A stretch of DNA of 64,000 nt from Pedobacter boryungensis (GCF_013204825.1 NZ_JABMKV010000001.1:1302001-1366000); one strand, 5' to 3'; shown: positions 21,243-30,292, counted from the first letter of the stretch. Made by a program: numbers and translations. The notes: a model not told the origin generated them from the letters alone.

Positions 21243-23669
21243 TTAGTTAAACAAATCTGGAAATTGTTGTGGATTGCTTTCGTTCATCATCGCATACACC
21301 GCTTCAATTACATCATCAACTGAAGGTTTGCTAAAATAATCACCATCAGAACCATAAGGTGGGCGATGTGCTTTTGCAGTTAATGTTTTAGGTTGAGCAT
21401 CTAGTAAGTAATAACCTTGTTGTTCTTCTAAAATTTGTTGTAAAATAAAGGCTGTCGCACCACCTGGCACATCTTCATCTACTACTAACAATTTGTTAGT
21501 TTTTTGTAGTGATTTTTTGCACAGCTGATCCATATCAAATGGTAATATAGTTTGTGGATCTATAATTTCAATAGATATACCTAATTGCTCTAATTCTTCT
21601 GCCGCTTCTTCAACAATGCGAAGTGTAGAACCATAAGTAACTACAGTTAAATCTGTTCCGGCTTTAATAATTTCAGCTTTACCCAAAGGGATGGTAAACT
21701 CGCCTACATTATCAGGCAATTTCTCTTTTAAACGGTAGCCATTCAAACATTCTATCACCAATGCAGGCTCATCAGATCTAAAAAGTGTATTATACATTCC
21801 TGCTGCTTGTGTCATATTACGCGGAACACAGATATGTAAACCACGTAAAGAACCTAAAATTACAGCCATTGGTGAACCTGAATGCCAAACACCTTCTAAA
21901 CGATGACCACGCGTACGTACAATAACTGGTGCTTTTTGTCCGGCTTTGGTACGGTAAGATAAACTCGCTAAATCATCACTTAAAATATTTAAAGCAAATA
22001 ACAAGTAATCTAAATATTGTATTTCGGCAATCGGGCGTAAACCACGCATGGCTAATCCAATGCCTTGACCAATAATGGTCATTTCTCTAATACCTGTATC
22101 TGTAACTCGTAAATCACCATATTTAGCTTGCAAACCAGCAAAACCCTGATTTACATCCCCTATATGTCCTAAATCTTCTCCAAAAGCAACTAAACGTTGG
22201 TCTCTACCAAAATTAGAATCGAAACAAGCGTTTAACAATTCCCTACCATCTATCATTTTGCTGCTTTCGCTATATTCAGCAGGAATTACATTTACTAAAA
22301 ATGGACTTTCTTTTCCTTCTGTAAATAACTTAGAGCTATATTTTTCTTCATTAATTCCTGCCTGCTTTTGATACCATTTTACCAAAACATCACGCTCTGT
22401 TGAGGGCATATTGACACTTAGACGGATAGCTTTGCGGGCAGTAGAAATTACTTCTCTTCTTAATGCATCTGGAGTAGAAGCTAATTGAGCAGAAATTTTA
22501 GTTAGCATCGGGCTATCATTTCCAAAAGCATTAATCATATTGATAACTTCACTTTGCTCTTGTTTGATACTCTCTAAAAATTCGTTCCAAGCTTCTTTTT
22601 GTATATTTTTAACATATACTTTAGCTTCCTCTTCTAATGCCGTTAAATCTTCATCAGTCGAAATAGCTGATTCGATCATCCATTTGCGCATTTGCAAAAT
22701 ACAATCGTGCTCTTTCTCCCATTCTAACCTATTTTTTTCTTTATATCGCTCATGAGAGCCAGAGGTAGAGTGACCTTGTGGTTGCGTAACTTCTGTAACG
22801 TGTATTAAAACAGGCACATGGTCTGTTCTACACACATCAATTGCTTTTTGATAAGTTTCGCATAAAGCAGGATAATCCCAACCTTTTACCTTAAAAATCT
22901 CGTAACCGTTAGTTCCTTCTTCTCGTTGAAAACCTTTTAATATCTCTGAAATATCTTCTTTTGTGGTTTGATATTTTGCTGGCACAGATATGCCATACCC
23001 ATCATCCCATACTGAAATTGCCATTGGCACTTGCAAAACTCCAGCGGCGTTAAACGCTTCAAAGAAAACACCTTCTGAAGTAGAAGCATTACCAATGGTA
23101 CCAAAAGCAACTTCATTTCCGTTTACAGAAAAGTTCTTCAAATAATCTAATTCAGGATTTTGTCTAAATAATTTAGAAGCATATGCTAAGCCAACTAACC
23201 TGGCCATTTGTCCGCCTGTTGGCGCAATATCTGAAGAACAGTTTTTAATATCGGTTAAATCTTTCCAAGAACCATCTTCGTTTAACGAACGTGTAGCAAA
23301 ATGACAGTTCATTTGTCGACCTGCAGATGAAGGATCTGCTTCTACGCTTGGGTTTGCATATAATTGGGCAAAAAATTCCTTTATTGTAGCAATTCCAGTT
23401 GCAAAGGCAAAAGTTTGATCGCGGTAATAGCCTGAGCGCCAATCGCCTTTTTTAAAGGCTTTTGCCATTGCTATTTGTGGAACTTCTTTTCCATCACCAA
23501 AAATGCCAAACTTTGCTTTACCAGTTAATACTTCCTTTCGACCAAGCAAACTAGCCTGGCGGCTCTCAAAAGCTATTTTATAGTCGTTAATTACGATTAA
23601 CTTAAAGTCATCGAAACTTAATTCTGAAGCATCAATCTGATTAGTGGTAAGCTTTCCATCTGACATCAT
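21243..23669 (-). CDS. 2-Oxoacid dehydrogenase E1, alpha and beta subunits fused
   Basis: The 808-residue thiamine-diphosphate enzyme is the E1 component of a branched-chain 2-oxoacid or related dehydrogenase complex. The alpha half (about 50-400) has the ThDP region GTIGNASTSEGVFFEAFNAAG, then AISVWDDGYGISVP and THGHSTSGSH-like residues. The beta half (about 470-800) has GREL, FGEDLGHIGDVNQGFAGLQ, EIQYLDYL, PVIVRTRGHRLEGVWHSGSP and the VDEDVPGGATAF segment. The single-chain alpha-beta fusion is usual in Bacteroidota. E2 and E3 genes are not adjacent. A TATCTTTG box lies upstream on the minus strand at 23690-23697. Confidence 0.9.
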   Translation of the reverse strand: MMSDGKLTTNQIDASELSFDDFKLIVINDYKIAFESRQASLLGRKEVLTGKAKFGIFGDGKEVPQIAMAKAFKKGDWRSGYYRDQTFAFATGIATIKEFFAQLYANPSVEADPSSAGRQMNCHFATRSLNEDGSWKDLTDIKNCSSDIAPTGGQMARLVGLAYASKLFRQNPELDYLKNFSVNGNEVAFGTIGNASTSEGVFFEAFNAAGVLQVPMAISVWDDGYGISVPAKYQTTKEDISEILKGFQREEGTNGYEIFKVKGWDYPALCETYQKAIDVCRTDHVPVLIHVTEVTQPQGHSTSGSHERYKEKNRLEWEKEHDCILQMRKWMIESAISTDEDLTALEEEAKVYVKNIQKEAWNEFLESIKQEQSEVINMINAFGNDSPMLTKISAQLASTPDALRREVISTARKAIRLSVNMPSTERDVLVKWYQKQAGINEEKYSSKLFTEGKESPFLVNVIPAEYSESSKMIDGRELLNACFDSNFGRDQRLVAFGEDLGHIGDVNQGFAGLQAKYGDLRVTDTGIREMTIIGQGIGLAMRGLRPIAEIQYLDYLLFALNILSDDLASLSYRTKAGQKAPVIVRTRGHRLEGVWHSGSPMAVILGSLRGLHICVPRNMTQAAGMYNTLFRSDEPALVIECLNGYRLKEKLPDNVGEFTIPLGKAEIIKAGTDLTVVTYGSTLRIVEEAAEELEQLGISIEIIDPQTILPFDMDQLCKKSLQKTNKLLVVDEDVPGGATAFILQQILEEQQGYYLLDAQPKTLTAKAHRPPYGSDGDYFSKPSVDDVIEAVYAMMNESNPQQFPDLFN

Positions 23670-23751
23670 AAGTAATTATGGTTAGGGCACAAAGATACAA
23701 TTCTTTCTAATTATGCTTTAATAAGCTAGGCAAATAATATTTGGAATACTT

Positions 23752-23781
23752 TTTGTTTTACCCTTTTATATAGTAAATTTG
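23752..23781 (+). promoter_or_regulatory. Promoter of the DUF1573 gene
   Basis: TTTG at 23752-23755 and TAAATTTG at 23774-23781 are spaced by 18 bases, matching the Bacteroidota -33/-7 consensus. The ATG follows 17 bases later. Confidence 0.6.
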
Positions 23782-23798
23782 TTAAAAGCGAAATAACC

Positions 23799-24191
23799 AT
23801 GAAAAAATTAATTCTGTTAGCCGTGTTGATATTAGGTATTAGCGTGATTGTAAAAGCACAGACTAAACCTGCTGAGTTTAAATTTGAGACTGAAACGCAT
23901 GATTTTGGAAAAGTAGTCTTAAATAAACCTGTTGTTTACACCTTTAATTTCACAAATATTGGCGATGCTCCTTTGATTATTACAAAGATAGAAACTACCT
24001 GTGGATGTACTGTGGGAGAATATACGCAGACACCTGTTAAAAAAGGTGAAAAAGGATTTGTAAAAGTAACTTTAACTCCTGCAGGATCTCCTTTACCTTT
24101 TAATAAGGCAATTACATTAACCTCTAATGCCAGAACAAGTATTAAGGTTTTATATGTTAAAGGCGAATCTATAGAAGGTAGTACCAAATAA
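23799..24191 (+). CDS. DUF1573 exported protein
   Basis: The 130-residue protein has a signal peptide ending VKAQ and a single immunoglobulin-like DUF1573 domain: FETETHDFGKVVLNKPVVYTF, FTNIGDAPLIITKIETTCGCT and VKKGEKGFVKVTL. The conserved CGC motif is present. The family is abundant in Bacteroidota; the fold resembles MSP/ASPM beta-sandwich domains. Function is unknown. Confidence 0.9.
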   Translation: MKKLILLAVLILGISVIVKAQTKPAEFKFETETHDFGKVVLNKPVVYTFNFTNIGDAPLIITKIETTCGCTVGEYTQTPVKKGEKGFVKVTLTPAGSPLPFNKAITLTSNARTSIKVLYVKGESIEGSTK

Positions 24192-24213
24192 TATTTTATA
24201 AATATTTCCCAAA

Positions 24214-24420
24214 GTCTTCTTTCCCGTGAAAACGGGAACCTTAATGCGATAAAAGGCAAGAAATTTACTTTATCATTGCATTAAGATGCCCAGTCGAGCT
24301 AGCATAACGAGATATTTTCGACGATCGTCATTCCCGTGAAAACGGGAACCTTAAAGCGATAAAAGAGTACAAAATTACTTAATTATGCATTACGATGCCC
24401 AGTCGAGCTGAGCATGATGA
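24214..24420. repeat. Two tandem GTCATTCCC-type elements
   Basis: Copies at about 24214-24309 and 24327-24420 share the hairpin TTCCCGTGAAAACGGGAA, a GCGATAAAA segment, TGCATTA and GATGCCCAGTCGAGCT. They are the same family as the elements at 876-1275 and 38292-38415. Confidence 0.8.
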
Positions 24421-24442
24421 TACCAATTATTTATTTTACATT

Positions 24443-24474
24443 TAAAACCCCGATTATATCACGGGGTTTTTTAT
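24443..24474 (+). terminator. Hairpin terminator before the aminotransferase
   Basis: AAAACCCCG pairs with CGGGGTTTT around ATTATATCA, followed by T-rich sequence. It probably ends the DUF1573 transcript; its tail overlaps a TATTTTTG box. Confidence 0.75.
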
Positions 24475-24479
24475 TTTTG
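24472..24479 (+). promoter_or_regulatory. TAnnTTTG -7 box four bases before the aminotransferase ATG
   Basis: TATTTTTG is separated from the ATG at 24484 by GTGCC minus one base, i.e. four bases, so the transcript would be leaderless or nearly so. Confidence 0.5.
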
Positions 24480-24483
24480 TGCC

Positions 24484-25683
24484 ATGCCAAAAATTTCAGA
24501 AAAAGGGCTGCAAATGCCCGCATCACCAATTAGAAAACTAACTCCTTTTGCAGATAAAGCTAAAGCAGCAGGTAAAAAGGTATATCATTTAAATATTGGT
24601 CAGCCAGATATAGCCACACCAGAAGGTATGCTAAATGCCATTAAGAATATAGATTTTGATGTTTGGGCTTATACTCCTTCTGAAGGAACACTAGCTTACA
24701 GAAAGAAATTGACCGAATACTATAATAAATTAGGCTATAACATTACACCAGAAAATATTTTAGTAACGGTTGGTGGTTCTGAAGCTATTACAATCGCTAT
24801 GCAAACTTGTGTAAATGAAGGCGATGAAATTATTATTCCAGAACCTTTTTATGCAAACTATAATGGTTTTGCTTGCATGAGTAATGTGGTGGTAAAACCT
24901 ATTTTATCGTATATAGAAAATGGGTTTGCATTACCTCCTATCGCGGAGTTTGAGAAATTAATTACAGACAAAACTAAGGCAATCATTATATGCAACCCTA
25001 ATAATCCAACAGGATATTTATATTCGAAAGAGGAGCTAGAGGCTTTAAAGGCTTTATGTTTAAAATATGATCTATTCTTGTTCTCAGACGAAGCTTACCG
25101 TGAGTTTTGTTATGATGGACGTGAATTTATTTCTCCAATGCATTTAGATGGATTAGACGAAAACGTAGTGATTATGGATACGGTTTCTAAACGCTATAGT
25201 GCATGTGGAGCTCGTTTAGGCTGCTTAATTACTAAAAACAAGGAAGTAATTGCTTCAGGATTAAAATTTGCACAAGCGAGATTAAGTCCGGGTATGGTTG
25301 AGCAGATTGCTGGAACCGCAGCAGTAGATACTCCAGATAGTTATTTTGAAGAAGTAAATAAAGAATATACCTTACGTAGAGATACCTTAGTAAAACGCTT
25401 AAATGATATTGAAGGTGTATTTTGTCCTAATCCAGGTGGTGCATTTTACGTGGTAGCTAAATTCCCTATTGATGATGCTGATGCTTTTTGTCAGTGGATG
25501 TTAGAAAGTTTTGACCATAATGGAGCAACTGTAATGATGGCACCTGCAACAGGATTTTATTCTAATCCGGGTTCTGGTAAAAACGAAGTGCGTATGGCTT
25601 ATGTTTTAAATACTGACGACTTAAATGCTGCAATGGATTGTTTGGAGTTAGCCTTACAACAATACCCAGGAAGAACGGTTTAA
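24484..25683 (+). CDS. Class I/II pyridoxal-phosphate aminotransferase (aspartate aminotransferase family)
   Basis: The 399-residue PLP enzyme is fold-type I. HLNIGQPDIATPEGM binds substrate, GGSEAITIAMQTC contacts the cofactor phosphate, IICNPNNPTGYLYSKEEL and LFSDEAYREFCYDG hold the Asn and Asp/Tyr cofactor contacts. K236 in DTVSKRYSACGARLG is the Schiff-base lysine, and NEVRMAY contains the carboxylate-binding Arg. The sequence resembles the aspartate/aromatic aminotransferases of Bacteroidota; exact amino donor is not certain. It stands alone before the tmRNA. Confidence 0.9.
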   Translation: MPKISEKGLQMPASPIRKLTPFADKAKAAGKKVYHLNIGQPDIATPEGMLNAIKNIDFDVWAYTPSEGTLAYRKKLTEYYNKLGYNITPENILVTVGGSEAITIAMQTCVNEGDEIIIPEPFYANYNGFACMSNVVVKPILSYIENGFALPPIAEFEKLITDKTKAIIICNPNNPTGYLYSKEELEALKALCLKYDLFLFSDEAYREFCYDGREFISPMHLDGLDENVVIMDTVSKRYSACGARLGCLITKNKEVIASGLKFAQARLSPGMVEQIAGTAAVDTPDSYFEEVNKEYTLRRDTLVKRLNDIEGVFCPNPGGAFYVVAKFPIDDADAFCQWMLESFDHNGATVMMAPATGFYSNPGSGKNEVRMAYVLNTDDLNAAMDCLELALQQYPGRTV

Positions 25684-25699
25684 TGAGTTAGAAGTATTT

Positions 25700-25837
25700 A
25701 GTCGGGAAGTCCGAAAGACATAATTATTTATATTCGCGAAGTTTAAAAATGTGACTTTGGACACCCTAAACAGTCCAATTTGGCAAAGTATTTGTATATT
25801 TGAACTTCGGACTGTTAGACTTCCTAACTTTCCGACT
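25700..25837. repeat. Inverted copies of an AGTCGGAAAGTCC-type repeat upstream of the tmRNA
   Basis: AGTCGGGAAGTCCGAAAGAC at 25700-25719 and the reverse-complement relative GACTTCCTAACTTTCCGACT at 25818-25837 face each other across about 100 bp. A third relative is in the pheA-DAHPS spacer. A TATATTTG box at 25795-25802 between them is a candidate tmRNA promoter. Confidence 0.6.
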
Positions 25838-25844
25838 AAAAATT

Positions 25845-26212
25845 GGGGCCGTTTTGGATTTGACAGGGTGGCGCTAAGTATGTTAGCATGCAGTGCGTTG
25901 TACGGAGAGCACTTAAAAGAGAACGTTCAAAACAATAATTGGCGAAAATAACTACGCCTTAGCTGCCTAATTTAGAATTACGTAAGCTTTTGTCTCGCTA
26001 ACTGCCGCAATGTTAGGTTAGCATCAGAGGCATCGAAATAACAATGCTAGCTTTTGTAGGGTACGATACAAAAGCGAAACAAAGTACCTAAGGAGAAAGT
26101 TTAGGTCGGTTTCCAGCCCGACTGATCCCGACAACTAATTGGAAAATAAGCATGTAGAAGGTATAATTTATCACACAACTGGACAAGGGTTCGAACCCCT
26201 TCGGCTCCACCA
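25845..26212 (+). ncRNA. ssrA: Transfer-messenger RNA
   Basis: The 5' end GGGGCCGTTTTGGATTTGACAGG and the 3' end GGTTCGAACCCCTTCGGCTCCACCA form the tRNA-like domain. GGGGCCG pairs with CGGCTCC and CCA is encoded. The tag frame starts with GGC at 25941 and reads GENNYALAA before TAA at 25968-25970, the tag typical of Bacteroidota. The remainder contains the pseudoknot region. The RNA rescues stalled ribosomes with SmpB. An accessory island begins right after its terminator. Confidence 0.97.
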
Positions 26213-26213
26213 A

Positions 26214-26272
26214 AAAACCTCTATTTGATGGATTTACAAATAGTTAAATCATAAAATAGAGGTTTTTTTTTC
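26214..26272 (+). terminator. tmRNA terminator
   Basis: AACCTCTATTT pairs with AAATAGAGGTT across a roughly 35-base loop that contains its own weak hairpin, followed by eight or more T. Confidence 0.8.
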
Positions 26273-26365
26273 TAAAGACGTAATTACAAAATATTGATAA
26301 TCAAATATACAGGTTTCGTTTCCCTCTAAGATTTATTGATTTTTGAAAGAGCGTTTCATTGAATG

Positions 26366-26577
26366 TCAAATAAATAGCTTTTCATCGGGATTCTGTGAAT
26401 AAAATTCTTCTAAAGTTATTCTGATTATTACATCTGCAATTAAATTAAGAAGTTTAACTTCTTTTCTTTCTCAGTTTCGTCATAAAAATCATTGATTTTA
26501 GTATTAATTCTATTCTTTGATATGGTACGTTTTGCTTTTCTTTTTTTCTTATTTTTTATTAAAAATTTATGGAAAAA
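26366..26577 (-). pseudogene. Frameshifted relic of a small basic/acidic protein gene
   Basis: On the minus strand one frame reads a Lys/Arg-rich stretch continuing KRTISKNRINTKINDFYDE. A second frame, shifted by one base at an A/G-rich run near 26458, reads VKLLNLIADVIIRITLEEFY to a stop at 26366-26368. Joined, they would make one coherent protein of about 65 residues. No ATG is visible upstream of the first part. I interpret this as a decayed accessory gene between the tmRNA and the defence-like operon; the family is not recognised with certainty. Confidence 0.4.
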
Positions 26578-26680
26578 ATGTACTTATCAGTGATGTTCTG
26601 TAAACATTGCTATGGAATTATTTTTATCATATCTTAGTGTTTTAAAATGTGTATATTTATTTCTGCATCTTATTACTCAT

Positions 26681-29020
26681 ATGTCAAAAAGCACGAGGCC
26701 AGATCTAATCAAAAAACTGCAAGCTTTATTATCAAGCCCGGACACGGATTATAGATCGATACTCAGAACCTCGGCCGAACTTTCTAAGCTTGACGAAAAA
26801 TTCCAAAGGTTTACAATTGATGCTAAGACTTTAATTCATTTAGGGCGTGATAGCATTAAAGACCATACAACAGCATTAATTGAGTTGGTTAAAAACAGTT
26901 ACGATGCCGACGCAAATGATGTAGAAGTTGAAATATCAACAAAATGCAAAACCCCTTTTATACGAATTTCTGATAACGGTTTTGGAATGACAAAAGACCA
27001 ACTTCTAAATAGTTGGCTACGGATTGGTTTTTCCAGTAAACGAAATTCAAAACTAAGTGAATTTGGTCGTCGTAAAACTGGCGAAAAAGGTATAGGTCGT
27101 ATTTCTACAGATAGATTAGGTGCAAATCTGGAATTGATTACAAAAACGGTCGATGATGGTATTATTGGACTTAAGGTAAATTGGGATGAATTCGATGTTG
27201 AAGGTAAAGATGTATTTGATATTGATATTGAATTAACCCATCCGCAAAATATCACTTTGCCAACCTCACTTAATGTTCAGAAAAACACAGGAACAGAAAT
27301 TAAGATAACGAACTTACGCCAATCCTGGAGTCCTAAAAATATTGAGAATCTGTATTATGAGTTATCGGCGCTTACCCCTCCTTTTAGTGAAGTAAAGGAT
27401 TTTGAGATCAGATTAAAGAACGACGTTGCCGAGATATATTCTAAAAAGGTTGAGTCCGACTTTTTAAAGGCATCTGAAATCGAATTAACTGCTGTATATG
27501 ATGGAAAGGGAGATGATATTCTTTATACGATCAAGGATAAATACAATCCAAAGGAAAGTACTGAATATATTAAGTGGCAACAGATCCTAACTACCTTCTC
27601 GCGGCGTTTGGATACATCGGAAATAGGTACGGAACTAACATTAGGGCCAGTAACCATCGTATTCAACTTCTTTACTAGGGACTCTACGGCAGTTTTAGGT
27701 ACAGATTTGAAATTAGCTGATCTTCGCGCCTTCATTGACAACAATATGGGGCTGAAGATCTATCGTGATAATTTTGCGGTTCGGCCCTACGGTTTTCCAT
27801 CTTCCCAATTCGGATATGATTGGTTAGAACTTGGTGACCGTAAAGCACGTGACCCGGCGGGTCTAGGTCGTGGCGAGGATTATAAAATTACACCCAATCA
27901 GTTAATAGGTGCGGTTTTTATTTCTCGTGATCGCAACCCCAAATTGATTGACAGCGCTGCACGTGAGGGATTAGTTGAATCCGAAGAATTTGAAGAGCTT
28001 AAAGCAATGGTTATGGGTTCTATATTGATTCTTGAAGCCCATCGTGCAAAGTTGTACCCAGAAATACAGAAGGCTAAGAAAACAAAAGAAAAGCACTCGG
28101 CGTATCAGGAAACGCTACGTATCAAGGAGCAGTTGACAACGGTGAAAGAAGATTTGAACGCTATAAAAAGTGAAATTGAAATGGGAGGTACAGTTAATCC
28201 GGAGAATTTCATCAAGCCACTGGTCACTTCTATTGATACAGTCGAAATTATTTCCGAGGAAGTTGAGTCTACGATTAGTGGATTATTAGATTGGCAACGT
28301 CAATTAAGCGGCTTAGCGACAATGGGTATTTCCTCAGCCGTCTTTGGCCATGAGACGGAAAGTTCAATTTCCCAATTTAAAGGTGCCGTAAATGCCGCAC
28401 GTCTAGTATTACGGGATGTTCCCCCAGACATTGAAAGTGCAATTGAAGAACTTGACAAGGCCCTTAAAAACTCTAAAAAAGTAGCTGCATGGGGAGCCTA
28501 CGCGTTGACTCGAGTTCAGCGAGAAAAACGAATAAAGCGTAAGACGCAGGTTATAAAAACTATTAAGAATGTTGTCAAAGAGCTTACTCCTGTTTTTGAA
28601 TCATCAACAATTCAGATAACAGTCACTGGCGATAACTTTTACACCACTACATTTCCTATGGATATCGAGTCAATGCTTGTAAATCTTCTAACTAATGCCT
28701 ACACAGCAACCCTATTGAAAGGTGGTGTGAGGAAAATCAACGTGGATGTACAAAAGGAAAAACGAGGACAAATCGAAGGTTTCTTCTTTAAAATTGCAGA
28801 CACAGGCCCTGGCATTCCAAAGGAATTTGAACACATGATATTTGAACCGTTGTTTTCGACTAAAACCGCAGGTGCAAACAGCAGTAACAGCGTTGGAACC
28901 GGGCTTGGGCTTACGATTGTGAGGTCAATATCAGAAGAATTGAAAGGAGATGTTACATTTGGAAAAGATCCTAACCTTACCGGAGCCTTCTTTAAAGTTT
29001 GGTTACCTAAAATAGACTAA
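26681..29020 (+). CDS. Dual-ATPase sensor: Hsp90/MORC-like GHKL domain plus histidine-kinase-like C-terminus
   Basis: The 779-residue protein has two ATP-binding GHKL domains. The first (about 45-200) has N box ALIELVKNSYDADA (E68, N72), ISDNGFGM (D98) and TGEKGIGR, as in Hsp90, MutL and MORC proteins. A transducer-like region (about 200-470) follows, with NFAVRPYGFPS and RDRNPKLIDSAAREGL. A helical linker (about 480-560) carries H557 in FGHETESS, placed like a HisKA phosphoacceptor. The second GHKL domain (about 640-779) has LVNLLTNAYTATL (N672), DTGPGIP (D707) and GTGLGLTIV (G739), as in histidine kinases. No membrane span or signal peptide is present. I start at 26681 (MSKSTRP); an upstream frame adds an unlikely hydrophobic stretch. 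It is the first gene of a four-gene coupled operon. Confidence 0.85.
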   Translation: MSKSTRPDLIKKLQALLSSPDTDYRSILRTSAELSKLDEKFQRFTIDAKTLIHLGRDSIKDHTTALIELVKNSYDADANDVEVEISTKCKTPFIRISDNGFGMTKDQLLNSWLRIGFSSKRNSKLSEFGRRKTGEKGIGRISTDRLGANLELITKTVDDGIIGLKVNWDEFDVEGKDVFDIDIELTHPQNITLPTSLNVQKNTGTEIKITNLRQSWSPKNIENLYYELSALTPPFSEVKDFEIRLKNDVAEIYSKKVESDFLKASEIELTAVYDGKGDDILYTIKDKYNPKESTEYIKWQQILTTFSRRLDTSEIGTELTLGPVTIVFNFFTRDSTAVLGTDLKLADLRAFIDNNMGLKIYRDNFAVRPYGFPSSQFGYDWLELGDRKARDPAGLGRGEDYKITPNQLIGAVFISRDRNPKLIDSAAREGLVESEEFEELKAMVMGSILILEAHRAKLYPEIQKAKKTKEKHSAYQETLRIKEQLTTVKEDLNAIKSEIEMGGTVNPENFIKPLVTSIDTVEIISEEVESTISGLLDWQRQLSGLATMGISSAVFGHETESSISQFKGAVNAARLVLRDVPPDIESAIEELDKALKNSKKVAAWGAYALTRVQREKRIKRKTQVIKTIKNVVKELTPVFESSTIQITVTGDNFYTTTFPMDIESMLVNLLTNAYTATLLKGGVRKINVDVQKEKRGQIEGFFFKIADTGPGIPKEFEHMIFEPLFSTKTAGANSSNSVGTGLGLTIVRSISEELKGDVTFGKDPNLTGAFFKVWLPKID

Positions 29021-29021
29021 T

Positions 29022-29684
29022 ATGCCACAGATTGCCATAATCGATGATAACATTGATTTAAGCGGGACGCTTAAGAAGACGATTGCACATTATTTTAAAA
29101 AGTTCGGAAGTACTTTTTCTATAATTACACAACAACCCTTTCACGATATAGATGACTATTTTGGCTTTGTTGATACAAACGATGTTTGTCTGTTGATACT
29201 TGATGAACGATTAAATGATAAACCCTCAATGGATGGCAATCCAGTCCATTACCTCGGAAACGAGTTGGTCGTAGAACTAAGAAAGCAATTAAAGGATTTT
29301 CCAATTGTCATGATCACGACCTTCTCTGATCAGGACGATGTTCAGGCAAAAGAAAATGAATTCGAATATTTACTAAACAGAGACGATATAACTGCCAATG
29401 AAGAAACTGCCAATCTATATATACCACGGATTATCCGTGCAGCGCAGCGATATCTTGACACTAATAATAAAGAATTAAGTGAGTACAATGAGCTGACTAA
29501 AAAGATTGCATCAGGAGGAAGTACAAGTGAGGATGTTGAAAGGCTCGAAGCACTTCAAATTAAACTAGAATTGCCAATCGTTGGCTATGATGACAGGAAG
29601 GTTTGGCTCGATCAATATGAAGATCACATCAAGGAACTAGAACTACTCAAGGCATTGATTAACGAAAAGCTAAATGCCAAATGA
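29022..29684 (+). CDS. Divergent response-regulator receiver protein
   Basis: The 220-residue protein begins with a receiver-like domain: IAIIDDN (acidic D8 and D9), LLILDERLND with candidate phosphoacceptor D61, and IVMITTFSD with the conserved Thr/Ser position. An insertion of about 15 residues follows D61. The usual switch Lys near the end of the domain is not evident (FEYLLNRDD). The C-terminal 80 residues are helical, with no recognisable DNA-binding domain. It starts one base after the kinase-like gene and overlaps the HNH gene by four bases. The likely role is to relay the signal from the preceding protein to the nuclease or methyltransferase. Confidence 0.75.
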   Translation: MPQIAIIDDNIDLSGTLKKTIAHYFKKFGSTFSIITQQPFHDIDDYFGFVDTNDVCLLILDERLNDKPSMDGNPVHYLGNELVVELRKQLKDFPIVMITTFSDQDDVQAKENEFEYLLNRDDITANEETANLYIPRIIRAAQRYLDTNNKELSEYNELTKKIASGGSTSEDVERLEALQIKLELPIVGYDDRKVWLDQYEDHIKELELLKALINEKLNAK

Positions 29685-30292
29685 ATTATCGGCTCATCCA
29701 TAAAAGTGTTGATACACAGCCAAAAACTGGGTCATATTCTGATTGGAAAGTACAAATTTCTGAAGAGTGCTTTAAACAGTGTATTTATTGTACCATTAAT
29801 GAAGTCAATTGGGGTGGTATTGATCACTATCATATTGACCATTATAGGCCAAAATCTATTTTTAAAGACTTAGAGAACGACATCTGTAATCTCTTTTATG
29901 CTTGTCCAGTTTGCAATAGATTTAAGAGTGACGATTGGCCTAACGAACCTGATTTAAATTTGCCCAGCTACCCTGATCCTAGTTTAACAGATTTTTCTAC
30001 ATTATTTGAATATGATGAAACCGCATACCAATTAAACGGACGTAATATATCCGCGAAATATATTATTAATCGTCTGTATCTCAATAGGCCACAGCTCATA
30101 TATGAAAGACGAGAAGCTTTTCTAAAAAATAAAGAGTTAGATTTGTTCAACAATATAGTGGAATTGGCAAAAGAACTAAGCGATGCCGATTTATTAAAAC
30201 AAACATTTGAAACATTGGGAAAACTTCGTAACCATCTTGCAAAGCGAGATTGGATCAGACCCTATAAACTTGCAGAAATTAGAAAACCTTGA
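29681..30292 (+). CDS. HNH endonuclease, PtuB-like
   Basis: The 203-residue nuclease has a zinc-stabilised HNH domain: C34-x-x-C37 (CIYC), IDHYHIDHYRPKS with the catalytic histidine region at H51-H54, N70, and C75-x-x-C78 followed by N79 (ACPVCNRFKSDDWP). The pattern resembles PtuB of Septu and retron-associated HNH proteins. The C-terminal 100 residues are helical and charged. It overlaps both neighbours by four bases (ATGA upstream, TTGA downstream), so expression is tightly coupled. It probably cleaves DNA as the effector of the operon. Confidence 0.85.
   Translation: MNYRLIHKSVDTQPKTGSYSDWKVQISEECFKQCIYCTINEVNWGGIDHYHIDHYRPKSIFKDLENDICNLFYACPVCNRFKSDDWPNEPDLNLPSYPDPSLTDFSTLFEYDETAYQLNGRNISAKYIINRLYLNRPQLIYERREAFLKNKELDLFNNIVELAKELSDADLLKQTFETLGKLRNHLAKRDWIRPYKLAEIRKP

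Noticed and set aside
25751..25951. 66-codon plus-strand frame overlapping the tmRNA 5' half
   Set aside because: Lies within tmRNA structure and its upstream repeats; not a protein gene.
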